A DNA stretch of 64,000 nt from Castellaniella sp. (lineage in GTDB: Bacteria > Pseudomonadota > Gammaproteobacteria > Burkholderiales > Burkholderiaceae_B), in assembly GCA_019104865.1 (NCBI GenBank), contig JAHRWZ010000055.1:62001-126000 (forward strand). The letters run 5' to 3'. Shown here in pieces: positions 44,794 through 53,998 of the stretch. The translations under genes were made by a program, and so were the position numbers. Numbering within the stretch: the stretch's first letter is position 1; each line of letters starts with the position of its first letter. Under the pieces are notes generated by a model. That model made no database searches. It was not told the origin of the DNA and saw nothing but the letters and a program-made list of their open reading frames with translations.

Positions 44794-45492
44794 TCACCCC
44801 CTGTACGACCTGAGGCCTTCGGCGTTCAGGACGGTGAATTCGCGTCCGCGCACCCGGATCAGGCCACGCTCGCTCAGTTCACGCAGGATCCGGGAAAAGT
44901 GTTCAGGGGTGAGATTCAGCCGGGACGCGATCACCGATTTGCTGATCTCGATGCGGAAAGGCGTGTCCTCCTCGCCGCGCCATTGGCGAAACAGGAAAGA
45001 AATCAGCCGCTGAGCGCCGGTGTGCAGGGTGTAGGCCTCCACGTCGCCCATCAGGCTGTAGAGCCGCCGGCTCAGGCCCGCCAGCATCTTGCGGGCCACC
45101 CCTGGATGGCGGTCGATCTGCGCGAACAGCGCATCACGCCCGACATGCAACAACAAGGTATCGCGTAGCGCTTCGGCGGTGACGATGTAGTTCTCTCCCA
45201 TGAACATCAGCGCCTCGCCGAACCCGTCGCCCGGCCCGATCAGGCGCACCACCCGCTCCACCCCGGATGCCGAAATGAACACGAGCTTCACCTGACCATA
45301 CACCACGACGTGAAAGCCCAGGCAGGGTTCGCCCCGGCGGAAGATGATCTCGCTGCGCGTGGCAATGACCTCGGTCGTGCCCTTGGCGATCGGATCCAGG
45401 TCGGCAGCCGGCAATTCGTTGAACAACGGCACCTGCCCCAGCAGATCGCGGATCCGCAGATGACGCGACCCTTCGTCGCTGGCCAGATGCAC
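44794..45492 (-). CDS. Crp/Fnr-family regulator, DNR-like (no iron-sulfur cysteines)
   Basis: 232 residues. N-terminal cyclic-nucleotide-binding-type barrel (GQVPLFNELPAADLDPIA ... GDGFGEALMFMGENYIVTAEAL), dimerisation helix, and C-terminal helix-turn-helix (SKSVIASRLNLTPEHFSRILRELSERG). The recognition helix carries the E..SR set that reads TTGAT half-sites. Only one Cys is present, so the oxygen-sensing FNR cluster is absent; such proteins (DNR/NnrR type) usually sense nitric oxide through heme. Starts are GTG: 45492 has GGAG upstream, 45522 is an alternative. It may act at the FNR-type sites in this window. Confidence 0.83.
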   Translation of the reverse strand: MHLASDEGSRHLRIRDLLGQVPLFNELPAADLDPIAKGTTEVIATRSEIIFRRGEPCLGFHVVVYGQVKLVFISASGVERVVRLIGPGDGFGEALMFMGENYIVTAEALRDTLLLHVGRDALFAQIDRHPGVARKMLAGLSRRLYSLMGDVEAYTLHTGAQRLISFLFRQWRGEEDTPFRIEISKSVIASRLNLTPEHFSRILRELSERGLIRVRGREFTVLNAEGLRSYRG

Positions 45493-45525
45493 GCGTCCGC
45501 TCTCCGGATTGCTAGAATTCACACC

Positions 45526-45903
45526 ATGATCCGTGCGCTGTTTACCATCCTGGGCACGATTTCCCTGATGCTGGGCGTGCTGGGGATCTTCCTGCCCCTG
45601 CTGCCCACGACGCCCTTCCTGTTGCTGGCGGCCTTCTGCTACCTGCGCGGCTCGGCGCGCCTGCATACCTGGCTGATGTCCCATCGCATTCTCGGTCCGT
45701 ATATCCGCGACTTCCAATCGGGGCGCGGTATCCCCCTGCGCAGCAAATGCATTGCTTTGGCCCTGATGTGGCCATCGCTGGCCCTGTCGGCCTGGATCAT
45801 GCCGGTACTTTGGGCACGCTGGCTGCTGCTGATCCCCGGCATCGGGGTCACGATCTATCTATGGCGCCTGCCGACCCGCGCCCGCGACGACGACATCAAA
45901 TGA
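45526..45903 (+). CDS. DUF454 (YbaN-like) inner-membrane protein
   Basis: 125 residues with about three to four hydrophobic segments. The start LGTISLMLGVLGIFLPLLPT and TPFLLLAAFCYLRGSARLH are typical for DUF454. Function unknown. It is divergent from the DNR-like regulator, with only a few tens of bases between starts, and its end overlaps hemN by 8 bp. Confidence 0.83.
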   Translation: MIRALFTILGTISLMLGVLGIFLPLLPTTPFLLLAAFCYLRGSARLHTWLMSHRILGPYIRDFQSGRGIPLRSKCIALALMWPSLALSAWIMPVLWARWLLLIPGIGVTIYLWRLPTRARDDDIK

Positions 45904-47353
45904 GCTTCGAGTAGGTCGCCACCCGCGGCCGGCGCACGTACTGGTCGAACACCATGGCGAATGCCCGCACGAACAGGCGGCCCTTCGGAAGAACCTGCAG
46001 GCCCTGCCCATCGAGGGTCAACAGGCCGGCCTCGACGTACGGCTGCAACTGCGCCAGTTCGTTGGCGAAACAGGACTCGAACGATTGTCCATGACGCGCC
46101 TGGAACGCCGCGAAATCCAGCGGCATGCTGCACATGATGGTCATGATCACCTCGCGGCGAACGGCATCGTCAGGGCTCAGATCGAAGCCCTTGGCTGTGG
46201 GCAGCTGGCCGCGCGCCAGGATGTCGCGGTAGGCATTCAGGGAATGGTGGTTCTGCACGTAGGCATCGCCGATCTTGCCGATCGCCGAAATCCCGAATCC
46301 GACCAGATCGCATTCCGCTCGCGTCGTATAGCCCTGGAAATTACGGTGCAAACCGTGTTTCAGGCGAGCACGGTTCAATTCGTCATCAGGCTTGGCGAAA
46401 TGATCCAGGCCGATGTAGACGTAACCGGCCGCCAGCAGCCGACGCGCCGACATCAGGAAGATCTGCAGTCGCGTCTCGGCGGACGGCAGGTCTTCGGTAC
46501 GGATCAGCCGCTGCGACTTGAAGCGGTCGGGCAGATGCGCGTAGTTGTACAGCGCGATCCGGTCGGGCGACAGTTCGATCAACTGATCCAATGTGCGGCT
46601 GAAGCTCTCGAGCGTCTGTTTGGGCAGGCCGTAGATCAGGTCCGCATTGATGGATTCAAAGCCGTTGTCGCGGCTGGCCTGCAGAGCCGTACGCACCATG
46701 TCGTAGGGCTGGATCCGGTTGACAGCCGCCTGCACGTCGGGATCGAAATCCTGCACGCCGAAACTGGTGCGGTTGAAGCCCAGGCCGGCCAGCATGGCCA
46801 GGGAATCCGGCGTCACTGTGCGCGGGTCGATCTCGACACCCAGTTCCGCATCGGGGGTGAACTCGAAATGGCGGCGGATATGATCCATCAGGTTGGTGAG
46901 TTCGGCCGCGCTCAGGAAGGTCGGCGTTCCGCCGCCCAGATGCAGCTGCACGGTCCGCCGCTGGTTTCCCAGATGCGGGCTGACCATGTCCATTTCCTGG
47001 AACAGGATGTCCAGGTATTCCGCCGAACGGCTGTGGTCCTGCGTGATGATCTTGTTGCAGGCGCAGAAATAGCACAGGGATTCGCAGAACGGCAGGTGGA
47101 CATACACCGACAACGGCGCGGCGTGATCCGACGCGGTGCGACGGGCTAGATGGTCCAGATAGGATGTGGCCGGATAGTCGCGCTGAAAACGGTCGGCCGT
47201 CGGGTACGAGGTGTAGCGGGGACCCGATTGGTCGAAACGCCGGATCAGCGATTCGGAAATTTCCAGGTCCGGAAAGGCAATCGTCCGCGGATCGCCAGAG
47301 GCGTCGGGTGTTCCCGTGTGGCTGGCCACGTCGGATGTTGCTTGGGTTGTCAT
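45896..47353 (-). CDS. hemN: Oxygen-independent coproporphyrinogen III dehydrogenase
   Basis: 485 residues. Radical-SAM enzyme of anaerobic heme synthesis that turns coproporphyrinogen III into protoporphyrinogen IX. The cluster motif CESLCYFCACN (CX3CX2CXC) follows YVHLPF; GGGTPTFL and the HemN C-terminal domain (VGFGISAIGKIGDAYVQN) are present. AGGAG precedes the ATG at 47353 (MTTQATSD); an upstream in-frame start has none. A perfect FNR-type site lies about 117 bp upstream. Confidence 0.95.
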   Translation of the reverse strand: MTTQATSDVASHTGTPDASGDPRTIAFPDLEISESLIRRFDQSGPRYTSYPTADRFQRDYPATSYLDHLARRTASDHAAPLSVYVHLPFCESLCYFCACNKIITQDHSRSAEYLDILFQEMDMVSPHLGNQRRTVQLHLGGGTPTFLSAAELTNLMDHIRRHFEFTPDAELGVEIDPRTVTPDSLAMLAGLGFNRTSFGVQDFDPDVQAAVNRIQPYDMVRTALQASRDNGFESINADLIYGLPKQTLESFSRTLDQLIELSPDRIALYNYAHLPDRFKSQRLIRTEDLPSAETRLQIFLMSARRLLAAGYVYIGLDHFAKPDDELNRARLKHGLHRNFQGYTTRAECDLVGFGISAIGKIGDAYVQNHHSLNAYRDILARGQLPTAKGFDLSPDDAVRREVIMTIMCSMPLDFAAFQARHGQSFESCFANELAQLQPYVEAGLLTLDGQGLQVLPKGRLFVRAFAMVFDQYVRRPRVATYSKLI

Positions 47354-47463
47354 GCCATGAGCTCCTGAGGCAAAACAGCATCCGGACCCTTCTGGTTCCG
47401 GATGCAATTGGCCTCATTGTCCAGTATCAAAACCTATTGTCACGCGAAAAGCAGCCATCAAGC

Positions 47464-47477
47464 TTGACTCATGTCAA
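47464..47477. promoter_or_regulatory. FNR/ANR/DNR-type site between hemN and the antiporter operon
   Basis: TTGACTCATGTCAA is a perfect palindrome of TTGAC half-sites with a 4-bp spacer (TTGAC-TCAT-GTCAA). hemN is a classical FNR/ANR target. The other flank (antiporter start at 47531) is 53 bp away. Confidence 0.75.
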
Positions 47478-47530
47478 GTCTCTGACTTCGCGTATCATAA
47501 ACGACTGGTCGCTCCTCAGAATCCCGCCGC

Positions 47531-50443
47531 GTGTCCCTGCTCCTGACTCTGATCCTCACCATCCCGTTCGCCGGCAGCCTGTGCATCGCGCTACTGCCTG
47601 CGACCGCGCGGCGTGCGGGGGCCTGGATCGCCGGCGGCAGCGCCCTGACCTGTCTGCTGCTGACACTGGCACTGACACCAGAGGTCGCACACCTCGGGCT
47701 GATCAAGCTCAGCTTACCCTGGATCCCGTCCCAGGGGGTGGACCTGACATTGCGCATGGATGGCTACGCCTGGCTGTTCGCCGTCATCATCTCGTCCATG
47801 GGCGCCCTGATCGCCCTATATGCTCACTATTACCTGCCAGCCCAGGATCCGGCGCCCCGGTTCTTCGCCTTCCTGCTCAGTTTCATGGGCGCCATGCTGG
47901 GCGTGGTGCTGGCGGGCAACCTGATCCAGTTGCTGGTGTTCTGGGAACTGACCAGCCTGTCGTCCTTCATGTTGATCGGCTACTGGCACCACCGCATGGA
48001 AGCCCGGCGCGGCGCGCGCATGGCGCTGCTGGTCACCGGGGCGGGCGGCTTCTGCCTGCTGGCCAGCATGCTGATCATCGGTCACATCGTCGGCAGCTAC
48101 GACCTCGACGACGTCCTGGCCGCCGCGAGCCAGATCCGCGGACACCGCTGGTATCCCATCCTGCTGGTGCTGCTTGCCGTGGGCGCGTTGACCAAAAGCG
48201 CGCAATTCCCCTTCCATTTCTGGCTGCCCAACGCCATGGCCGCGCCCACGCCAGTGTCGGCCTATCTGCACTCGGCCACCATGGTGAAGGCGGGCGTCTT
48301 CCTGTTGGCGCGGTTCTGGCCGATCTTTTCCGGCACCGACTGGTGGACCTGGATCATCGGCAGCGCCGGCCTGTGTTCCCTGCTGCTGGGTGCCTATGCC
48401 GCCACATTCCAGCGCGACATCAAGAGCGTGCTCGCCTATTCGACAATCAGCCATCTGGGCCTGATCACGCTGCTGCTGGGGATGAACAGCCGCCTGGCGC
48501 TGGTCGCCGCCATTTTCCACATGATCAACCATGCCACCTTCAAGGCCTCGCTCTTCATGGCCGCTGGCATCGTCGATCACGAAACCGGCACACGCGACCT
48601 GACCCGCCTGTCCGGCCTGCGCACGGCGATGCCGCTGACCGCCACCCTGGCGATGGTGTCGGCTGCCGCCATGGCCGGCGTGCCACTGCTCAATGGCTTC
48701 ATCTCGAAGGAAATGTTCTTTGCCGAGACCATCTTCATCTCCGGCCACTGGCTCACGCGCTGGGGCTTGCCGGCCGCGGCCGTGGTGGCGAGCGCCTTCA
48801 GTGTGGCCTATTCGCTACGCCTGATCATGCAGGTGTTCTTCGGCCCGCCCGCGCACGATCTGCCGCGCACGCCGCACGACCCGACCCGCATGATGCTGAT
48901 CCCCAGCGCGATCCTCGTCGTCATCTGCCTGGCCGTGGGCATGCTGCCAGGCCTGACCCTGGGCCCGGTCCTGGACATGGTCATGCGCGGCCTGCTCGGG
49001 CCGGGCCTGCCGGCCTTCGACCTGCAGGTGTGGCATGGACTGAACCTGCCCCTGCTCATGAGCATGATCGCCATGGTCGGCGGGGTCGGCATCTATCTGG
49101 CGCTGCGCGAACGCGACCGCAGGGCGCCCGGCCAGGTCCCGATCATCTATCGGCTCGACGGCCGCCGGAGCTTCGAGAACGCCCTGGAAGCCATCGACAG
49201 CGGCACCTTGTGGCTGCTGGGCCGGTTGCAGACCCAGCGGCTGCAGCCCCAGGTGCTGCTGCTGGTCTTGTGCACGCTGGGCGTGGCCCTGCTGCCGCTC
49301 GTCGACGGCGGCTGGTGGCCACAAGCCAGCACGCGCGACACCCCGCTGCAATGGTCCTTCGGCCTGATGTGGCTGGCCGGTGGCGCCTGCGCCATCGCCG
49401 CGGCCTATCAGGCCAAATACCACCGCACCGCCTCGCTGATGCTGGCCGGCGCATCGGGCCTGATCACCTGCGTCACATTTGCCTGGCTGTCGGCCCCGGA
49501 TCTCGCCCTGACCCAGCTGGCGGTCGAAGTCGTCACCACCGTCCTGATCCTGCTGGGCCTGCGCTGGCTGCCGCCGCGCATCGAGGAATACCCCGGCGCC
49601 ACGTGGCATCGCACCCAATGGCGCCGGTGGCGCGATTTCACCGTGGCGGTGGCCGGCGGCGCGGGCCTCGCGGTCCTGGCCTACGTCATGATGATCCGTC
49701 CTGCCGCATACCAGAGCATTTCCAGCTTTTTCGTCAAACAGGCGGTGCCGCTGGGGGGTGGCGCGAACGTCGTCAACGTGATCCTGGTGGACTTCCGGGC
49801 CTTTGACACCTTCGGTGAAATCACGGTGCTGGCTGTCGTCGCCCTCAGCGTCTATGCGCTGCTGCGACGCTTTCGGCCACCGGCGGAGGCGCTGGCGATG
49901 TCCTCGCGCCCATACAGTGCCCAGTCCGACTCGCGGGACCGGGAACCGGACACGCAGGCCACCCTGCCCGACGGCCTGATGCAGGTTCCCGCCGTCCTGG
50001 TGCGCCTGCTGCTGCCCGCCTCCACCCTAATCTCGCTGTATTTCCTGCTGCGCGGCCACAACCTGCCCGGCGGCGGTTTCGTGGGCGGCCTGGTCATGGC
50101 CACCGGCATCATCCTGCAGTACATGGTGGGCGGCATCCTCTGGGTCGAGGCCCGGCCCCTGATCCGCCCGCAGGCCTGGATCGCCCTGGGCCTGCTGGTC
50201 GCGGGCATCGCCGCCATGTCCGTCTGGTGGGTGGGGCGCCCCTTGCTGTCGGCCTACACCCTGGACCTGATGCTGCCTGTCGTCGGCGAGCTGCACCTGT
50301 CCAGCGTGTTGCTGTTCGACCTGGGGGTCTACATGCTCGTGGTTGGCGCGACCATCCTGTTCCTGATCGCGCTCGCCCACCAGTCCCTGCGCTTTCACCG
50401 CAACATCACAGAGCCGGCCGACGGCCTGCACACGGAGACCTGA
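47531..50443 (+). CDS. phaAB: Cation/H+ antiporter subunit A/B fusion (Mrp/Pha)
   Basis: 970 residues. Large NuoL-like subunit fused to an MrpB-type C-terminus. NuoL/ND5 features include the proton-channel block SAQFPFHFWLPNAMAAPTPVSAYLH and HMINHATFKASLFMAAG; the C-terminal part (from about 750) has VNVILVDFRAFDTFGEI and the MrpB block LLRGHNLPGGGFVGGL. Fused A/B is the PhaAB layout of rhizobial K+/H+ antiporters. It starts with GTG and heads a six-gene operon for Na+ or K+ export in exchange for protons. Confidence 0.9.
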   Translation: MSLLLTLILTIPFAGSLCIALLPATARRAGAWIAGGSALTCLLLTLALTPEVAHLGLIKLSLPWIPSQGVDLTLRMDGYAWLFAVIISSMGALIALYAHYYLPAQDPAPRFFAFLLSFMGAMLGVVLAGNLIQLLVFWELTSLSSFMLIGYWHHRMEARRGARMALLVTGAGGFCLLASMLIIGHIVGSYDLDDVLAAASQIRGHRWYPILLVLLAVGALTKSAQFPFHFWLPNAMAAPTPVSAYLHSATMVKAGVFLLARFWPIFSGTDWWTWIIGSAGLCSLLLGAYAATFQRDIKSVLAYSTISHLGLITLLLGMNSRLALVAAIFHMINHATFKASLFMAAGIVDHETGTRDLTRLSGLRTAMPLTATLAMVSAAAMAGVPLLNGFISKEMFFAETIFISGHWLTRWGLPAAAVVASAFSVAYSLRLIMQVFFGPPAHDLPRTPHDPTRMMLIPSAILVVICLAVGMLPGLTLGPVLDMVMRGLLGPGLPAFDLQVWHGLNLPLLMSMIAMVGGVGIYLALRERDRRAPGQVPIIYRLDGRRSFENALEAIDSGTLWLLGRLQTQRLQPQVLLLVLCTLGVALLPLVDGGWWPQASTRDTPLQWSFGLMWLAGGACAIAAAYQAKYHRTASLMLAGASGLITCVTFAWLSAPDLALTQLAVEVVTTVLILLGLRWLPPRIEEYPGATWHRTQWRRWRDFTVAVAGGAGLAVLAYVMMIRPAAYQSISSFFVKQAVPLGGGANVVNVILVDFRAFDTFGEITVLAVVALSVYALLRRFRPPAEALAMSSRPYSAQSDSRDREPDTQATLPDGLMQVPAVLVRLLLPASTLISLYFLLRGHNLPGGGFVGGLVMATGIILQYMVGGILWVEARPLIRPQAWIALGLLVAGIAAMSVWWVGRPLLSAYTLDLMLPVVGELHLSSVLLFDLGVYMLVVGATILFLIALAHQSLRFHRNITEPADGLHTET

Positions 50444-50445
50444 CC

Positions 50446-50787
50446 ATGGAATGGATTCTGGCCCTGGGGATCGGCGTGCTGGCGGGATCGGGTATCTGGC
50501 TGCTGCTGCGGCCGCGCACCTTCCAGTTCATCATGGGGCTGACCCTGATGACCTACGCCGTCAATCTGTTCATCTTCGCCATGGGCCGCCTACGGCTGGA
50601 CGCCCCACCGGTCATCGACCCCCTCTGGGCGGACCCGGCCCGCTATGCCGACCCGCTACCCCAGGCCCTGGTCCTGACCGCCATCGTCATCGGGTTTGCG
50701 ACCACCGCCCTGTTCCTGGTGGTGCTGCTGGCCTCGCGCGGCATGAGCGACACCGACCACGTCGACGGCGAGGAGCACCGCCCATGA
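50446..50787 (+). CDS. phaC: Cation/H+ antiporter subunit C
   Basis: 113 residues, three membrane segments. NuoK-like MrpC: FQFIMGLTLMTYAVNLFIFAMG and DPLPQALVLTAIVIGFATTAL (adjacent blocks) are typical. It follows subunit A by 2 bp and overlaps subunit D by 4 bp. Confidence 0.9.
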   Translation: MEWILALGIGVLAGSGIWLLLRPRTFQFIMGLTLMTYAVNLFIFAMGRLRLDAPPVIDPLWADPARYADPLPQALVLTAIVIGFATTALFLVVLLASRGMSDTDHVDGEEHRP

Positions 50788-52406
50788 TGCCCTGGCTTCA
50801 GCACCTGCCGGTCCTGCCGATCCTCGTGCCGCTGCTGACCAGTGCGCTGATGCTGCTGACCCGCGACAGCCAGCGGCGCTTGCGTGTCGGGCTGGGAACG
50901 GCCGCGATCCTGCTGCAGATCCTGATTGCGCTGATGCTGATCCGTGCCACGCAAGGCATCGGCGCCCCGGCCTGGCCCGACGGTATCGGCGTCTATCGCC
51001 TGGGCAACTGGCCCGCGCCTTTCGGCATCGTCCTGGTCGCCGACCGCCTCTCCGCCCTGATGCTGGGGCTGACCGCCGTGCTGGGCCTGTGCGCCTGGAT
51101 CTACGCCACGGCCCGCTGGGACCGGGCGGGCAGCCACCTCCACCCGCTGTTCCAGCTGCTGCTGATGGGCCTTAACGGCGCGTTCCTGGCCGGCGACCTG
51201 TTCAATCTGTTTGTCTTCTTCGAGATCCTGCTGACGGCATCCTACGGCCTGATGCTGCACGGCTCGGGCAAGCGCCGCGTCGGCGCCGCCCTGCACTACA
51301 TCGGCGTCAATCTGATCGCCTCATTCCTGCTGCTGATCGCCATCGCCCTGATCTACGGACTGACCGGCACGCTGAACCTGGCCGATCTGTCAAAACAAGC
51401 CCTGACCCTGGCGGGGGCGGACCGGCAGCTCTTCGACGGCGCGGCTGCCATCCTGGGCGTCGCCTTCCTCATCAAGGCCGCCGCCTGGCCGCTGAACTTC
51501 TGGCTACCCAACACTTACACCGAAGCCGCCGCACCGGTGGCGGCACTGTTTACCATCATGACCAAGGTCGGCATCTACGCCTTGCTGCGCATCGGATCCC
51601 TGCTGCTGCCGGCTGGCGCGCCGGCGGCCTTCGGTGGCGCCTGGATGTTTCCAGCCGGCATCGCGACACTGGCGTTCGGCACCTTGGGCATGCTGGCCAG
51701 CACCCAGCCCCGGCGAATTGCCGCCTACGCGATCATCACTTCATCGGGCACCCTGTTCGCGGCGCTGGGCATGCCCGGCGTCACGCTGACTGGCCCGGCC
51801 CTGTACTACCTGCTCAGTTCCGTCCTGGGCCTGGGCGCGTTCTTCCTGCTGCTGGAACTCACCGAGCGCAGCCAGTCCTTCGGGGCGGACATGCTGGCCA
51901 TCACCCAGGAAGCCTTCGAAGGCGACGAACCCGAGGCCGCCAGCCTGTCGGAGCAGGTGGTCGGAACACCGCTGCCCGCCACCATGGCATTCCTGGGCCT
52001 GAGCTTTTTCGCCTGCTCCCTGCTGATCGTCGGCCTGCCGCCTCTGTCCGGCTTCGTGGCGAAATTCTCGCTGCTGTCCGCCGCGCTACAAACCGCCGAA
52101 CAGGGCGCACCCACGTTCAATGTCTGGCTGCTGGTGGCGGCCATGCTGACCTCGGGCGTCGCCTGCCTGATGGCGCTGGGACGCTGCGGCGTGCGGATTT
52201 TCTGGGTTCCCGAACAGCTGCACGTCCCGACCCTGAGGATCAATGAAATGGCCCCCATCCTGATCCTGCTGGCCGCCTGCGCGCTGTTGACGGTTCAGGC
52301 CGGTCCCGTCATGGACTATCTAGAGGATACCGCGCACTATCTGGACCAGCCCGCACGCTACATCCAGGCCGTGCTGGCACCCGCCTTCCCAGGAAGCCAG
52401 CCATGA
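50784..52406 (+). CDS. phaD: Cation/H+ antiporter subunit D
   Basis: 540 residues, about 14 hydrophobic segments. NuoM/N-like MrpD: LFVFFEILLTASYGLMLHG carries the membrane glutamate, and FLIKAAAWPLNFWLPNTYTEA the channel lysine. Second ion-pump-like subunit of the complex. Both ends overlap neighbours by 4 bp. Confidence 0.92.
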   Translation: MMPWLQHLPVLPILVPLLTSALMLLTRDSQRRLRVGLGTAAILLQILIALMLIRATQGIGAPAWPDGIGVYRLGNWPAPFGIVLVADRLSALMLGLTAVLGLCAWIYATARWDRAGSHLHPLFQLLLMGLNGAFLAGDLFNLFVFFEILLTASYGLMLHGSGKRRVGAALHYIGVNLIASFLLLIAIALIYGLTGTLNLADLSKQALTLAGADRQLFDGAAAILGVAFLIKAAAWPLNFWLPNTYTEAAAPVAALFTIMTKVGIYALLRIGSLLLPAGAPAAFGGAWMFPAGIATLAFGTLGMLASTQPRRIAAYAIITSSGTLFAALGMPGVTLTGPALYYLLSSVLGLGAFFLLLELTERSQSFGADMLAITQEAFEGDEPEAASLSEQVVGTPLPATMAFLGLSFFACSLLIVGLPPLSGFVAKFSLLSAALQTAEQGAPTFNVWLLVAAMLTSGVACLMALGRCGVRIFWVPEQLHVPTLRINEMAPILILLAACALLTVQAGPVMDYLEDTAHYLDQPARYIQAVLAPAFPGSQP

Positions 52407-52891
52407 AGCGTCTGCTCGGTTTCCTGCCGCTGCCCTGCCTGCTGCTGGCCTTATGGCTGATCCTGAACGACAGTCTGTCGACCGGTCACATCGCGCTGGG
52501 CCTGGCCATCGCACTGATCCTCAGCCTGTTGACCCCGATCCTGCGTCCCGTCCGCGCGCGCCTGTCCCACCCGCTCACGGCGCTGCGGCTGGTCGGCCAC
52601 GTGGCGGTCGACATCGCGCATTCGAACTGGTTGGTCGGCCTGCGCATCCTGCGCGGCGACACCGCGAACGCCCGGCCCGGATTCCTGGACATTCCGCTAC
52701 GCATCCGCGACCCCCACGGACTGGCCGCACTAGCAGGCATCGTGACCTTCACCCCAGGCACAGTCTGGGCCGGACATGATCCGGCGCACAACATCCTGAC
52801 CCTGCACGTCCTGGACCTGCACGACCCCGCAGGCCTGACGCACACCATCCAGGACCGTTATGAACGCCCGCTGATGGAGATCTTCGAATGA
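52403..52891 (+). CDS. phaE: Cation/H+ antiporter subunit E
   Basis: 162 residues. MrpE-type accessory subunit with two N-terminal membrane segments and the soluble end (RDPHGLAALAGIVTFTPGTV; HVLDLHDPAGL). Required for assembly in known Mrp systems. ATGA overlaps on both sides. Confidence 0.9.
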   Translation: MKRLLGFLPLPCLLLALWLILNDSLSTGHIALGLAIALILSLLTPILRPVRARLSHPLTALRLVGHVAVDIAHSNWLVGLRILRGDTANARPGFLDIPLRIRDPHGLAALAGIVTFTPGTVWAGHDPAHNILTLHVLDLHDPAGLTHTIQDRYERPLMEIFE

Positions 52892-53172
52892 GCGCTTTGA
52901 TACTGGACTGGGCCGCCGGCTTCGCCCTGTTGTGTTTCGTCCTGGGCCTGGCCTGCGCGGTAGTCCGCCTGATCCGGGGCCCCCGGGCGGAGGACCGCAT
53001 CCTGGCCCTGGACACGCTCTACATCAACGGCATGCTGATCCTGCTGGTGCTGGGCCTGCGGTTCGAGGCCGGACTCTATTTCGACGTGGCGCTGCTGATC
53101 GCGCTGTTCGGCTTCGTCGGCTCCACGGCCCTGGCGAAATTCCTGTTGCGTGGCGAGGTCATCGAACCATGA
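52888..53172 (+). CDS. phaF: Cation/H+ antiporter subunit F
   Basis: 94 residues, three membrane segments. MrpF-type: RLIRGPRAEDRILALDTLY is the conserved cytoplasmic loop, followed by GFVGSTALAKFLLRGE. Overlaps both neighbours by 4 bp. Confidence 0.9.
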   Translation: MSALILDWAAGFALLCFVLGLACAVVRLIRGPRAEDRILALDTLYINGMLILLVLGLRFEAGLYFDVALLIALFGFVGSTALAKFLLRGEVIEP

Positions 53173-53474
53173 ACGAACTGCCCTTGTGGGCCGCCATCCT
53201 GGTCGCCCTGTTGCTCGTCCTGGCCGGGATCGTGACATTGACCGGCTCGATCGGCCTGCTGCGCCTGCGCACCTTCTACGAGCGCATGCATGCGCCGACG
53301 ATGGGGACGACGATGGGCGCCTTCTGCATCGCACTGGCGGCGACGCTGGTCGCCAGCCTGCTGCAGGAACGGCCCATCTTCCACGAATGGCTGATCTGCC
53401 TGTTCCTGTTCATGACGGCCCCGGTGACGGCCATCCTGCTCATGCAAAGCGCCATTCAGCGCCGCAAGCCTTGA
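53169..53474 (+). CDS. phaG: Cation/H+ antiporter subunit G
   Basis: 101 residues, three membrane segments. MrpG-type: GSIGLLRLRTFYERMHAPTM is the family mark. Last gene of the operon; the start overlaps subunit F by 4 bp. Order AB-C-D-E-F-G is complete. Confidence 0.9.
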   Translation: MNELPLWAAILVALLLVLAGIVTLTGSIGLLRLRTFYERMHAPTMGTTMGAFCIALAATLVASLLQERPIFHEWLICLFLFMTAPVTAILLMQSAIQRRKP

Positions 53475-53595
53475 TGGAAAAGCGCGCTTGAGCATATTTG
53501 TAACATATTGCTAAGGGGAAACCCGTACACTGATTGTTATCAGTACCCTTCACCGGGCCGGGATTACGCCCGGAATCACTCAAGGAGAGCCCATT

Positions 53596-53994
53596 ATGCG
53601 TCAAGCATTACAGATGTCTTTGCGTGCCACCCTGCTGGCGGCCGGCCTTGGCTGCACCGTCCTGTTCATGCCGGCCGCCCAGGCCGCTGCCCCGCAAACC
53701 CAATATCAGCGGGACGTGGAACACTGCAACTCCACGCCTGGCATCGACAAGAAAGCCTGCCTGCACGAAGCCGGCGCAGCGGCGCAGGCCGCCCGCCAGG
53801 ACGCACTGACCAGCCCCCCGACGCAGACGGAGAACAAGAATCGCACCCTGCGTTGCAATGGCCTGCCGGCCGGTCAGCGCGAGGATTGCATGAAACTGAT
53901 GGAAAGCGCCAATACCCGCGAGCAAGGCTCGGTCCAGTCGGGCGGAATCCTGCGCGAAACCACGATCACCATCCCGGCCACGACCGGTTCGTGA
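53596..53994 (+). CDS. Small exported protein, function unknown
   Basis: 132 residues. Sec signal peptide (residues about 1-31: basic start, LLAAGLGCTVLFMPAAQA-A). The mature part is hydrophilic with four cysteines (EHCN, KACLH, LRCNGL, EDCMK), suggesting two disulfides in the periplasm. AAGGAGAGCCCATT precedes the ATG. The 121-bp leader has an inverted repeat (CCGGGC/GCCCGG near 53554-53574). It is convergent with kup. No family recognised. Confidence 0.72.
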   Translation: MRQALQMSLRATLLAAGLGCTVLFMPAAQAAAPQTQYQRDVEHCNSTPGIDKKACLHEAGAAAQAARQDALTSPPTQTENKNRTLRCNGLPAGQREDCMKLMESANTREQGSVQSGGILRETTITIPATTGS

Positions 53995-53998
53995 TCGC

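Noticed and set aside
47164..49806. 880-codon plus-strand open frame over hemN start and the antiporter A gene
   Set aside because: Shadow of phaAB in another frame and of hemN on the opposite strand.
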